From Magicicada septendecula (taxonomy: Eukaryota; Arthropoda; Insecta; Hemiptera; Cicadidae), in the NCBI GenBank assembly GCA_034769895.1, contig CM068368.1, positions 338,357,076-338,421,075 of the forward strand: 64,000 bases of DNA, given 5' to 3'. This document shows, in pieces, positions 36,615 through 47,800 of this stretch; the stretch's first letter is position 1; each line of letters opens with the position of its first letter. A program made the translations under genes and the position numbers. Under the pieces are notes generated by a model, which was not told the DNA's origin, searched no databases, and was given only the letters and a program-made list of their open reading frames with translations.

Positions 36615-37349
36615 ATGCTTTCGGTATTCACAAAGATGAAGATTGTACAGCAAGCAAACAAATTACCAATAAAGGATATGGACTTTTTGGCTGGTGAAGA
36701 AGGCAGTGCTAAACGTAAACATGGTCCGCTATTACCGAACAGTATTCGCTGTATCGTTACAGGCCCAAGTTCCTGTGGGAAATCCAATGTGCTATTCAAC
36801 CTACTGTTTGATGCCAACGGTCTACGTTTCCGCAACGTATACGTGTTTTCAAAATCATTATTTCAACCAAAATACAGAATGCTAGAAACAGTGATGAAAT
36901 CACTCGCTGATGAAGGTTTAGGTTATCACGCATACAGCGAGAACGAAGAAGTCCCACTACCGAGTGAAATCACTGGTCTCGACTCTGTTATCGTATTCGA
37001 TGACGTATCGTGTGAAAGACAAAACAATATTCGAAAGTATTTTGCTATGGGGAGACATAGCGGTGTGGACACATTCTATCTATGTCAGACATATAGCCAG
37101 ATACCGAAACAATTGGTGCGTGACAACGCTAACTTGTTGATATTGTTCAAACAAGACGATCTAAATTTACGACATGCATACAACGATCATGTCAACATGG
37201 ATATGAAATATGATGCTTTCAAAGACGTCTGCATGGAAGCGTGGAAGGATCGTTATGGATTTCTAGTCATATACAAAGACTCGTCAATAAATGAAGGTAG
37301 ATATAGAATCGGCTTTGATCGATTCATAATTGTTTCCAGCGAAGTATAA
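36615..37349 (+). CDS. A32-like genome-packaging ATPase (FtsK/HerA superfamily)
   Basis: Motor that pumps the element's DNA into the capsid. I place the start at the ATG at 36615 (M-L-S-V-F-T-K-M), although the frame is open back to 36423 through the integrase chromodomain. Taken from the ATG it is 244 residues, the normal size. Walker A is G-P-S-S-C-G-K-S (about residues 50-57). Walker B is S-V-I-V-F-D-D (about 124-130). A sensor-like block follows, Y-F-A-M-G-R-H-S-G-V-D-T-F-Y-L-C-Q-T-Y, then I-P-K-Q-L-V-R-D-N-A-N and L-F-K-Q-D-D-L-N-L. The C terminus contains G-F-L-V-I-Y-K-D and G-R-Y-R-I-G-F-D. All key residues are present and the frame is undamaged. A protein starting in the chromodomain is possible but is more likely a by-product of losing the integrase stop. 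Confidence 0.93.
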   Translation: MLSVFTKMKIVQQANKLPIKDMDFLAGEEGSAKRKHGPLLPNSIRCIVTGPSSCGKSNVLFNLLFDANGLRFRNVYVFSKSLFQPKYRMLETVMKSLADEGLGYHAYSENEEVPLPSEITGLDSVIVFDDVSCERQNNIRKYFAMGRHSGVDTFYLCQTYSQIPKQLVRDNANLLILFKQDDLNLRHAYNDHVNMDMKYDAFKDVCMEAWKDRYGFLVIYKDSSINEGRYRIGFDRFIIVSSEV

Positions 37350-37729
37350 AAGTGGTTGCACTGTAGTAATGTAATAAGTGTTCTTGCTAACACGCGATGG
37401 CGATGAATAAGGAGGAACGACTTACGTATGATATAGATACGATGAGCGACAACATAAGGAAACAATATCATGCATTACACCACGGTATCAGAGAAAGCGA
37501 CGAGAAGTTCAGAAAAAATTACAGACCGATTCTGGAACCGTTAGAAGCTATTTCACGAAAGTTAAGTGGTGATATGATGGAGGAGGAGGAGGAGGAGGCG
37601 AAGCAGCAGATAAAACAAGAAGAGCCTACACAACACGTAATAACTGAAAACGAAAGTGAAGTCATAACGCTTCTCATTTCAATCAAATATATTGGAACTT
37701 ACCGTCTGCGGCTTTCCAGAAACAGCGTC

Positions 37730-37780
37730 TTTATAAATTTACATGTTTCGGGACCCTTGTCCCATCATCAGAATTTAAAA
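37730..37780 (-). ncRNA. hammerhead ribozyme motif, minus-strand copy
   Basis: Mirror copy of the motif at 38087-38137. CTGATGA lies at 37771-37765 and GAAA at 37749-37746 on the minus strand, with the same stem II, stem III and stem I pairings because the palindrome arms are identical. Confidence 0.75.
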
Positions 37781-38086
37781 GTAATTGTGTATCAATTAAA
37801 TATGATACACTTGTCAAACACTTAAAATATTAAAATCTAATATAAAATAACTTACTATAACATATTATAATATTTACAACGAGTACGAAGGTTACCGATG
37901 TACATCGTATGAAAACCGACCGCGCACTAATCCAGATTAGTGCGCGGTCGGTTTTCATACGATGTACATCGGTAACCTTCGTACTCGTTGTAAATATTAT
38001 AATATGTTATAGTAAGTTATTTTATATTAGATTTTAATATTTTAAGTGTTTGACAAGTGTATCATATTTAATTGATACACAATTAC

Positions 38087-38137
38087 TTTTAAATTCTGAT
38101 GATGGGACAAGGGTCCCGAAACATGTAAATTTATAAA
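38087..38137 (+). ncRNA. hammerhead ribozyme motif, PLE type with minimal stem III
   Basis: Conserved core CTGATGA (38096-38102) and GAAA (38118-38121). Stem II is GGGAC/GTCCC closed by a short AAGG loop. Stem III is the minimal AC-AT-GT hairpin, after which GTA gives an NUH cleavage site, with cleavage expected after 38127. Stem I pairs TAAATT (just before CTGATGA) with AATTTA (just after the site). Every conserved core base is present, so self-cleavage is expected, possibly as a dimer as proposed for such short stem III forms. Confidence 0.78.
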
Positions 38138-38902
38138 GACGCTGTTTCTGGAAAGCCGCAGACGGTAAGTTCCAATATATTTGATTGAACAACACGTGGC
38201 TTGGTACTAAACATTTAGGATTTATTCCTTTTAAACAATTCTCATTTCAGTGACGATAGCGCATGGAACCCTAACGCTTCACATTTCAGTGACGATTCAT
38301 TAGCAAACAAATATATGCGTTTGTGCGAATCGACTGACTGTAAACGGATTATAGATCGTATGTATGGTGTTCGATACGAGGCCGGTAAATGGATGATAGG
38401 TGATTCAAATGTGAAAATCGATGATAACGACAACTTTCATGTCAAAGGAAAAATTTACGAGGGTACGCCCGGTCTGTATGAACTTTTGTTTATGAAACTA
38501 CCGAAAAAATACAATAAGGACGATATGAGGAAATACAAGTCCATACTTGTATTGGCTACTTGGCTACTAGCAACCAACGGACACAAACAAAAATATAAAC
38601 ACAATACGCGAATAAACAGTAACAGTGGCGTGAAGTACCGACTAGTAATATCTAAATTGTTTGCATCGAGTGCACGAAAACGTACAGGGAGTGGCTATAT
38701 GGAGATGAAGCCGAACACTGCAATCGATTACGTGCATTGGGATGATCCTAACGAGTTGGTTAATCGATTGAGAATGTTAATGGCTTCTCAAAGTAGTGGC
38801 CATACTGGTCATAGGAATGAAATCGTTTCGATATTGGAAGAATTACGTGAAGCCGGCATTATCATATAAAAGCAGTTCTGTGACCACCAGTTCTTCATAA
38901 AT

Positions 38903-39654
38903 ATGAGTGTAGACAAGTTCGGCAGACACGACAGCACTGTAAGAGTGCGAAAAGAAACTCATCGAAGTCTGCGTGAGGATATCGGTTTAGGAGTGACTAA
39001 CGACGGTCACTTTGATGTGAAAAACAAAAAGATACGCAACTTAGGTGATCCTGAAGAGCTGCACGATGTTGTTTCTTTACAGTACGTAAAGGATGCATGC
39101 TTACAGTACAAGAACGATGCTACCGTAGACGCAAAAGATCATAGAATAATAATGCTAAACGATCCGCTTAAATCAAGAGATGCAGCCACAAAACGATACG
39201 TAGACGCAAAGAGTTTGAGAAAAGATCGTGCAGGTAACGTAATCGTTGATGACTGTCGGCTAACACACGTGCAAGCGCCAGTCGCCAGCAAAGACGCTGT
39301 GAATTTGGAATTTTATACGACAACACAATCAGTTTGCAAAGCAATGCTTTCTACGCTGGCGAAAGAAAAATTACGAATATAGCGGACGGAGTAGCTGACA
39401 CAGACGCAGTCACTGTACGACAAATGCACGAATTAAAACTACATATAAAGACTAAATTGTACAAGGTCACTCAGGTATTTCACGCTCATATAATCAATCT
39501 AATAAAGTTTGTCTATAAATATCAAGACAGCGCGACACAGCGTTCAGTCCTGTCTGAATATATTGAAGAGGTGGGACGTTTAATAGACGTTCTCGATACG
39601 GAAACGGAAATCAAGGATTGGAGATCTGTTTACAAGAATGCACGTACTTCGTAA
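38903..39654 (+). pseudogene. fibre-like repeat protein of the Polinton, frameshifted
   Basis: The first frame (38903-39382, 159 codons) and the second (to 39654) overlap at about 39334-39382 in different frames, so one indel lies there. The protein is built of four diverged repeats of about 45 residues: F-D-V-K-N-K-K-I-R-N-L-G-D-P ... D-V-V-S-L-Q-Y-V; V-D-A-K-D-H-R-I-I-M-L-N-D-P ... D-A-A-T-K-R-Y-V; D-C-R-L-T-H-V-Q-A-P ... D-A-V-N-L-E-F-Y; and E-R-K-I-T-N-I-A-D-G ... D-A-V-T-V-R-Q-M. A helical C-terminal tail follows. The I-x-N-L-x-D-P...DA-x-x-x-x-YV pattern is the one seen in phage tail-fibre shafts and other trimeric fibres. Its place among the capsid genes suggests a receptor-binding spike, which is inference. 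Confidence 0.7.
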
Positions 39655-39661
39655 GAAAAGA

Positions 39662-40208
39662 ATGGGGCGTGGTGTAATTGGAAAAATACTTAAAAACACT
39701 GATACCTACTTTGATTAATCGAGCGGTGGACGCATTACCAGTAGAATTACACCTACCCGGCTATCGATTCTGTGGACCCGGAACAAAACTCAAAGAGAGA
39801 TTGGCACGCGGCGAGCGCGGAATCAACGAGCTGGACGAAGCCTGTCGCGAACACGATAACGCCTACGCAAGGTACAAAGACAACAGTCGAAGACGTATAG
39901 CTGATAGCGTTCTTGCCGACAAAGCGTGGGAACGAGCGAAAGGTTGGAATTCCGGTGTTAGTGAAAGAGTGTATGCTGTAGCTGTAGCAGCCGCAATGAA
40001 AGCAAAATCAGCAGTGGGTGGAGGGAGCTCGCGTAGTGGTTGCAGAAAAAAGAAGAAGGGTTCAGGAATTAAACGTCAATCCGCGGGCAAACGCAAAACG
40101 ACCTGCAAACGTAACAACACCAAACGCAAAACAGTCTCAAGGCATAAACGTAACAATAAAAAAATAGCGTCAGGTCTATACCTATGTCCTTACAGACAAA
40201 AAAACTAA
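39662..40208 (+). pseudogene. parvovirus-type phospholipase A2 domain protein, start region frameshifted
   Basis: Secreted-type PLA2 fold as in parvovirus VP1, where it opens the endosomal membrane during entry. The open frame from 39678 holds the domain: calcium loop F-C-G-P-G-T (about residues 31-36 counted from 39678), then I-N-E-L-D-E-A-C-R-E-H-D-N-A-Y with the catalytic H-D pair (H59, D60). After a short Ala-rich helix the C terminus is strongly basic (K-K-K-K, K-R-K-T-T and similar runs), fitting DNA or nuclear-import binding. No ATG begins this frame. The natural start is probably the ATG at 39662 (M-G-R-G-V-I-G-K-I), which is in another frame, so a small indel lies at about 39685-39710. 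The active site is intact. It overlaps the protease start by 25 bp. PLA2 proteins of this type are common in insect Polintons. Confidence 0.85.
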
Positions 40209-40569
40209 TTTGCATACCAGTGCGTGCATTGTCCGACAGTGATTTGTATGTGTACGCAAAACTTTTGAAAATACCTTATTTCAGAGGAGTTTTTATGCGT
40301 AACACTTTACCGCACAGACCGCCTTGGAAGAACGAGAGTGCGGTTGTTAATCTGGACAGTGCAGAAGGACCTGGTACGCACTGGGTTTGCTACAAGAAGC
40401 GAAACAATCGAGTTTACTACTATGACGCGTATGGTAATATGCGGCCGCCTCTTGAGCTGACACAGTATTTGGAACCGACACTGACATTTACTACAATTAT
40501 GAGCGTGAACAGCCGCCACACACAGTCATCTGTGGGCATTTATGTTTGGACTTCTTAACGCGTGAGTGA
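40184..40569 (+). pseudogene. adenain-like cysteine protease, frameshifted before the catalytic Cys
   Basis: Matures capsid proteins during virion assembly (C5/Ulp1-like fold). From the ATG at 40184 the frame carries the catalytic His in G-P-G-T-H-W-V (H66) and the Asp in Y-Y-Y-D-A-Y-G-N (D81). It then drifts into a meaningless tail ending at 40558. In the neighbouring frame the expected end is present: a Q (40516-40518) and the nucleophile in I-C-G-H-L-C-L (Cys codon 40531-40533), stopping at TGA 40567-40569. One indel at about 40470-40500 therefore separates the His/Asp from the Gln/Cys. All four catalytic residues exist in the DNA, but not in one frame. A second, partial copy of its 5' end lies inverted at 28318-28464. 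Confidence 0.88.
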
Positions 40570-40584
40570 TCAGTAAGCAACAAG

Positions 40585-41286
40585 ATGTCTTCGCTGTCGG
40601 TCACCTTAACAGGTACGAATGCTGCCGCTCTTGTATGTGACTTTTTCCCGCCTCTCGAACTAACAAACGGCGAATGGTATGTAGGTCTATTGGACTTTAC
40701 TACATACAACAGTATACCGAACGTGGTTGAGGGAAAAAACAATGTGTTTCCAGTACTACGGGACGGAACAACGTGGGACTTGATAACTTTACCTACGGGT
40801 GCTTATGAAATCGGTGACATAGAAGCCTTCCTCAAAAAGCAGTTAGGAGACTCAAAGATTAGTCTACGTCCTAACAACAATACACTGAAATGTGAACTGA
40901 CTTGTGCACTGGATATTGACTTTCAACAAACAGTGTGCGGTATCGGTGATATGTTGGGTTTCAAGGAAAAGCATCTGCTTGAAGCGAATAAAACTCACAC
41001 GTCTGACGCCACAGTTAACATTATAAAAGTGAACAGTATACTGATAAGGTGTAATATAGCGCAAGGATCATATAAGAACGGTAAAAACGAGCACACGCTG
41101 CACTCATTCTATCCGTCAGTCGAACCAGGATTCAAAATAATTGAATCACCTACAAACGTCATATACCTACCTGTGAATGTGAGTCGTTTGGACAACATAA
41201 CATTATCTTTACACGACCAGGACGGTGACGTAATAGATTTTCGTGGAGAAGTCATCACTGTGCGTTTACATCTAAAACGACTATAG
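40585..41286 (+). CDS. minor capsid (penton-like) protein
   Basis: 233 codons, intact. Polinton minor capsid proteins have a single jelly-roll fold and form the pentons at the capsid vertices. Visible landmarks are N-G-E-W-Y-V-G-L-L-D-F-T-T-Y-N-S-I-P-N near the N terminus. A central region follows with I-G-D-M-L-G-F, a typical feature of these proteins. The C-terminal block is L-H-S-F-Y-P-S-V-E-P-G-F-K-I-I-E, then I-Y-L-P-V-N-V-S, D-Q-D-G-D-V-I-D-F-R-G-E and V-R-L-H-L-K-R. Mixed beta-strand pattern, no membrane segment, no signal peptide. It starts 16 bp after the restored protease stop and precedes the major capsid gene, the standard Polinton arrangement. It is one of only two clearly undamaged structural-module genes here. 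Confidence 0.9.
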   Translation: MSSLSVTLTGTNAAALVCDFFPPLELTNGEWYVGLLDFTTYNSIPNVVEGKNNVFPVLRDGTTWDLITLPTGAYEIGDIEAFLKKQLGDSKISLRPNNNTLKCELTCALDIDFQQTVCGIGDMLGFKEKHLLEANKTHTSDATVNIIKVNSILIRCNIAQGSYKNGKNEHTLHSFYPSVEPGFKIIESPTNVIYLPVNVSRLDNITLSLHDQDGDVIDFRGEVITVRLHLKRL

Positions 41287-41288
41287 AC

Positions 41289-41477
41289 ATGGGCTTGTAC
41301 TTTGTTTCTTCGCCACCGCTGCTACCACAGTCGTCAGAAATAAAAGAAGAAGAAGAAGAAGAAGAAGAAAGATCAGTTAGGAAACGCATCAGTACTCGTT
41401 CGAAACTGAAACGATTAACATCGGTTAACCGTCGTTTCCTGATTTCACTGAGTTTTGTTGTTGTTGTAAACAAGTAA
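41289..41477 (+). CDS. small charged ORF between the capsid genes, uncertain
   Basis: 62 codons starting 3 bp after the minor capsid stop. It contains E-I-K followed by a run of eight Glu and then a basic segment (R-K-R-I-S-T-R-S-K-L-K-R). No family recognised. The tight spacing on both sides (the major capsid ATG follows at 41479) is in its favour. The GAA-repeat composition makes a chance frame possible. Confidence 0.3.
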   Translation: MGLYFVSSPPLLPQSSEIKEEEEEEEERSVRKRISTRSKLKRLTSVNRRFLISLSFVVVVNK

Positions 41478-41478
41478 C

Positions 41479-42281
41479 ATGGCGAGTAGAATATTATCTG
41501 TGGAGCAGCAACCGTTCTTTGAAGACAGTATCACGCACTTTTCATTTCACTCACACGCGCCGTACGCAACAACAAGATATGGAAACATGCTAATTGTGTT
41601 CTTGAACTAGATAAAGTTTACTGGAAAATGCCTTATGTACATGTAGCTAATGCGTACAGATTACCACTGTTACGACTCATAGAGAAAGACCACCCGATAA
41701 CTATGCCTTTTAGGGCCTGGGAGTTGCACGAGTATCCTGCCTTACCACAGACTAAAAGGCAGAATTGGATTGTCAAGACCTCGAGTCAGCTAGAAAAACC
41801 ACGCTTTGTTGTGTTAGCGTTTCAGACAGCAAGAAAGAATGTACTGACAGCACACGCCGATGAATTCGATCATTGTAACGTGATCAATGCGAGACTGTTT
41901 CTAAACGACAAGTATTATCCTTACGATAATTTAAACTTGGATATTGGGAAAGACCGTTTTGCATTATTGTACAATATGTACGCTAGTTTTCAAAGTTCGT
42001 ATTACCATCGTTTAGACGTCAGCCCAGTACTGAGACCAGAATTATTCAAATCAAAAGCCCCGCTGTTTGTATTCGTTTGTAGCAAACAAGACGATACGCT
42101 TAAGTCTTCAGCGGTTGATGTACGTTTAGAATTTGAATCGTCAATGAATTTTCCTACGCAGACGACTGCCTACTGTATGATACTACATGATTCGCTTGTA
42201 GAATATACGCCATTGTCCAACACAGTACATAGACGTGTTTACGTCTTATTTTATACATATTTTGTAAATACTAGTTTTTAA
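41479..42281 (+). pseudogene. MCP: major capsid protein (double jelly-roll), internally deleted
   Basis: Builds the hexons of the icosahedral capsid. The ATG at 41479 opens 43 codons (M-A-S-R-I-L-S-V-E ... H-S-H-A-P-Y-A-T-T) ending at TAG 41608-41610. The second frame (41628-42281) supplies the second jelly roll: W-K-M-P-Y-V-H-V just upstream of and into it, R-A-W-E-L-H-E-Y-P, then K-P-R-F-V-V-L-A-F-Q-T and F-D-H-C-N-V-I-N-A-R-L-F-L-N. Also present are Y-P-Y-D-N-L, L-Y-N-M-Y-A-S-F-Q-S-S-Y-Y and a C-terminal A-Y-C-M-I-L-H-D ... P-L-S-N-T-V-H-R-R. Most of the first jelly roll is missing between about 41580 and 41615 and the frames differ, so no functional capsid protein can come from this copy. 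Confidence 0.87.
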
Positions 42282-42284
42282 TAT

Positions 42285-42545
42285 ATATATTTTCATATTT
42301 GTAACATTATAATATTGGAGCTGTGTGCATGTATTTTAATTGTAAAACTAGTTTAGATATATTTTAATAGTTGTAACAATATAATCTTGGAAATGTGTAT
42401 GGTTTTTTTTAATTGTAAAAACTAGTTTAGATATATTTTCATACTTGTAACAATATAATCTTGGAACTGTGTATGTATTTTAATTGTAAAAAACTAGTTT
42501 AATATAATCTTGGAGCTGTGTATGTATTTTAATAAATGTATATAG
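42285..42545. repeat. about 70-bp tandem repeats after the capsid gene
   Basis: Three to four diverged units sharing AGTTTAGATATATTTT, GTAACAATATAATCTTGGA and TGTGTATG...TTTTAATTGTAAAA. Non-coding. Confidence 0.8.
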
Positions 42546-42599
42546 TACACACTTTATTATTATTTGTATAACCCACCCCATAATGTACATAGATTTTTT

Positions 42600-44140
<1,541 letters not shown>

Positions 44141-44552
44141 AAAACAGTCTTTCAACTATTAAAAATGCAGTGATAGATTTCACGATGTATCAGCACACGC
44201 AGACAGCCGAATGAGAAATTGCAACTGATTTTCTTCGCGTGTATATTGTACTCTGGTAGTGGGGACAGCTTGTGTCCGTTTTTGGAGTAAATACTTTCTA
44301 ATCCGTAAGTAATTCGAATTACTGTCACCGCTGCTAATGACTGTCATGTGTCAAATTAGAAAGTAGGATGCACCGATTTAGACGATGTACTCACGGTCAA
44401 TGACCCTTGGTTTAAGTTAGCGAATAATAACTATATCTAATTCGTTGTGTGTGTGTGCATACATAGTTAATCTTTCTATCACTAATTACCACACTGAATA
44501 TAACTTTCTAAAACCAGTTAAAGTGTACAGTGGTGTAAATATATATTTAATC

Positions 44553-44701
44553 ATTTTTGAATAATTGTATTACAGCGGTTTGTAAACTATATTTTAAGTT
44601 TGTGTACAGTGGTGTAAATATATATTTAATCATTTAAAACAAATTATAGTTTATTTTAATTTATTTCGTTATACACCTCTGAACATGCAAGCAATTATTT
44701 G
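44553..44701 (-). repeat. Polinton inverted repeat, right inner segment
   Basis: Pairs with 29005-29146 as an inverted repeat with several small differences. Only 26 bp separate it from the outer segment, whereas the left arm has about 1.7 kb in between. Confidence 0.8.
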
Positions 44702-44727
44702 TATAGTAATCAGAAATGTGTGAGAGA

Positions 44728-44827
44728 GAACGGCGGCATCCCTTTGATCTAGGCGCGCGAAAGGCGGCATGGGGTGGTGGTGGGGGAATAACGGTACTTT
44801 GGTCAGGACCAGTATTTTCCCTCTACT
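44728..44827 (-). repeat. Polinton terminal inverted repeat, right outer 100 bp
   Basis: Inverted copy of 27224-27323 with two visible substitutions, ending CCCTCTACT at 44827. Confidence 0.95.
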
Positions 44828-44833
44828 TATGTG
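44828..44833. repeat. 6-bp target-site duplication, right copy
   Basis: TATGTG directly after the right terminus, identical to 27218-27223. Confidence 0.93.
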
Positions 44834-47800
44834 AATAATAATAAGGCCTATAATAAATGTAAAAAAATGTCAGTTTTAAGCTTAATTGAAACTAAAATAG
44901 GTCATGTTGGATATTGATTTATGTAAAATTAGAACAGGAATATTGCTAGGTACTTAAATTTCATGAAAAAAAAAATTAAATTATAGCCATAAAATAGAAA
45001 AAATGTCATATATTTATATGAGATCAGGCCTGGACAAGACGAACAGCTGATTTCAGACAATGGGATAGGATACAAAAATACTTCTGGAATTACTATATTA
45101 AACAACGATTTCAGTTAGCAGTTGATTGTTAAACGCGAACCAGAACGGATGGGAACGTGCAGAAGGGAGATCCAAAAAATATAAAATAATTTGAACTAAA
45201 TTGAAAGTACAATATAAAGAGTTACTGCAGAGGTTATAAACCTAAAATTAATAAAAATAACTTAACCAATTAACAAAGTGAAGAACGAGTTTTAGTTACA
45301 ATATAATCAAACACCAATACACCAAGAATCATCCGCCATGTTGGAATAACTGAATTAATACTATTCCATTGAATAACGAACTTAACCAGATTTCGAACAC
45401 TGAATACGACACTAGTAATACTGCACTAAACTACCTCTCTGAGCGAAAAAGAACATTACAACAGAAGCATCCAGAGGAACTACACTATCGCAGAAGAAGA
45501 TATCCACAATAACATTTGGGTGAGAGGAAAAAACTCATTTCGTAGTCCCATATTCCGACTGACGAATGGAGTGTGTCCAGCAGACTGATAATTGTGATGA
45601 TAAAGCTCTGGCCACCCGCTCATTCATCTTTGACGTTTAAGCAATCAAGAAAAATCCACGGTGAATTAAAAAGAAAACAAAAATGAGAAACTTATCTTTA
45701 AAATAAGATAATTTAAAACCTACAGGGAACTTTGAGAAAAGGCTATGTTGTTACGTTTAACTACTATTTCATCTACGTATTTACGTCTCAGTATTATTAT
45801 AACTCTTCTCACAGATTAATCAAGTGTGGATATGAGTATTTTCTGTCCTTTGTGAATAGACAACCCTTCATTAATATAAGGTGTGAGGCTGCTCAAGCTG
45901 TTTTAAGTCATATAAATTTACGTATTACTTCTTATGTAATGAAATTCATATATACAACACGTAGAAAATTGTTTTATAGTATTTAAACTGGAAACCACTT
46001 TGTTTCAACACCAAGAAGCTATGCGTTAGTCCACCTATTGGACATCGTGATGTTTAGGACATAATTTAGAGTACAGAAGAATTTAGGACATAATAATTTG
46101 GAGCTCAGAGTAAATTATAGGTTGCAAAATTGTTTAAAGGCTGGAGCGTATAAGCAGTAACAAATTGTCTTGAAAGATCAAAGTATGTAAACAAGGCCTC
46201 ATAAGGCGGGAGGGACAAAAAGCTTTCGCTACCATAACAGTAATCTGGTATTAATAGGCCTAGTAGAAGTGTAGCGTTATGAAGTGTAGAAGTTGTAAGA
46301 CTGTGAGAAAATTTCAGGGGATAGAAACTTACAAAGGGTCCGAAATTGAAAACCAAACACATGACCTATAGTAGATTTGACCTGCTAAACTCCGGAAAGT
46401 AACGTTAATAAAATAATAATAGTAAATAGCTGAAATTTTCCATCAGCAGGAATGTTTATGGTTAGAGAACTTCTCATGGGATTCTATGTCTCAGCTTTTG
46501 GTTTCACACGTGTGGAAATCTTGGACACAAAACACCTATCCACTCTTACCTTCCTAATAACCAATCAACAACTAAAAGATAAATGGAAGGAAAAGGAAAA
46601 GGTGGGGGAAAGGAGTTAATAAATAAGAGTTAGAGAAGGATGGAAGGAGTTTCTGAAAAGAATTCAAAGGCGAAAGAAGAAGGTGTGTGTTAAAGTTCAG
46701 GGTGTCAGCAGCATAGAGGACTCTATAATAAAGCGTAAGAAGGACTATTTTAAATCTTTAAACTTTCGAAAGACAGTAATATTTAAATATTACTCTCTTG
46801 TGGAAACATAATGTAATAAAATATAAATAAGAAAGACAGACAATTAAAAAGATTATTAAAACAGTGTTATGTAATTGCAAAATTATTTTCAAAATGTTTG
46901 CTTATTCTATAATTAGCTTTACTAATTCCCTTTCTCAGTGTAAAAAACTTGTTTATTACAATTCAGACAACTTTAGATCAGTTTGATAATAAACAGAAAC
47001 AAATTCTCCTCAAATGCCAAGCGAATTTATTTTGAACGCAGATAACCATAAAACTGTTAAACTGTTGTCTGGCAACACAGAGAAGTGTTTATGATTTGTT
47101 CTTCATCAGTGACTGCGGTGCAGATACGCGTATATGAGGTGTAGTACTCAGTGTAAACGATTGTGAATGAGGTTGCAGCCTTTGCAGGCGAAATGAATTG
47201 TAATCGTTTTATTATTAGTATACTTGATGACTTTATAACTGTTAATGTTAACAGTTCATAATGGATTATTAATCTTTTAAGGATTACTGATATAAGTGTG
47301 ATTTGGATAAAAATTATTGAAAGTATTTAATACCTTTATTAGATACTTTATTGGTCTGTAAAAGGTATTTAATCGGATTCACGTAGAAAATGTATTTTAC
47401 TTACTTTTCAAGGAATACCAGCAAAAAATACACCCGCTGTAACAAAAATAGATTGTTATTCACGTGTGCCGTGTTGCAGTCCAGGACACATCATATCCAT
47501 TCAGACGACACCCGCATGTTTATCATTTAGGACATTCCTCCTTTTCGTATTCTTTCCTTCAACTGTTCTCTAAACCATTGCTAGTACTTCACTTGCCCTC
47601 AGGACGTGTCATCTAATTTCCCTTTTCTCTCTTTGTAGCCTGCACAAGTTATTCTCGATTACTTAGAGAGATAATGTTTAGAAACTACACAATTTTGAAG
47701 GAAAAGAGTTTACCATCTGGAGGGTGTTGAAAATAAAAAGGAATTGTGAAGGGAAAATAAATCAGGAAGTTGAACCGGAAATAGGTAAGAATACATAGAA

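Larger units (their letters stand above)
37678..38189. mobile_element. 512-bp perfect palindrome with a hammerhead motif in each arm (PLE/retrozyme-like)
   Basis: Two 255-bp arms with a 2-bp centre (37933-37934), identical by base-by-base reading. Each arm contains a hammerhead-ribozyme core pointing outwards. It interrupts a Polinton gene and is absent from that gene's logic, so it arrived later. An 11-bp direct repeat TTCTCATTTCA at 37671-37681 and 38239-38249 may be the target duplication; if so the insertion also carried 49 bp to the right of the palindrome. Head-to-head terminal-repeat pairs are typical of Penelope-like elements, whose terminal repeats carry hammerheads. A non-autonomous retrozyme or an assembly fold-back are alternatives. 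Confidence 0.8.
37397..38869 (+). pseudogene. Polinton conserved protein of unknown function, split by a palindromic insertion
   Basis: Two halves of one gene lie either side of the insertion at 37678-38189. The 5' half starts at 37397 with a helical, charged N terminus (S-D-N-I-R-K-Q-Y-H-A-L ... F-R-K-N-Y-R-P-I-L-E-P-L) and then an acidic run of six Glu. The 3' half is open from about 38240 and has two N-A-S-H-F-S-D-D-S-like repeats, then Y-G-V-R-Y-E-A-G-K-W-M-I-G, and G-T-P-G-L-Y-E-L-L-F-M-K-L-P. I recall this N-terminal coil plus W-M-I-G ... G-L-Y-E-L-L-F arrangement from other insect Polintons. It sits between the ATPase and structural genes, so a virion or assembly role is plausible, but its function is unknown. 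The halves are not in the same frame once the insertion is discounted, so a further small indel is likely. Confidence 0.8.
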
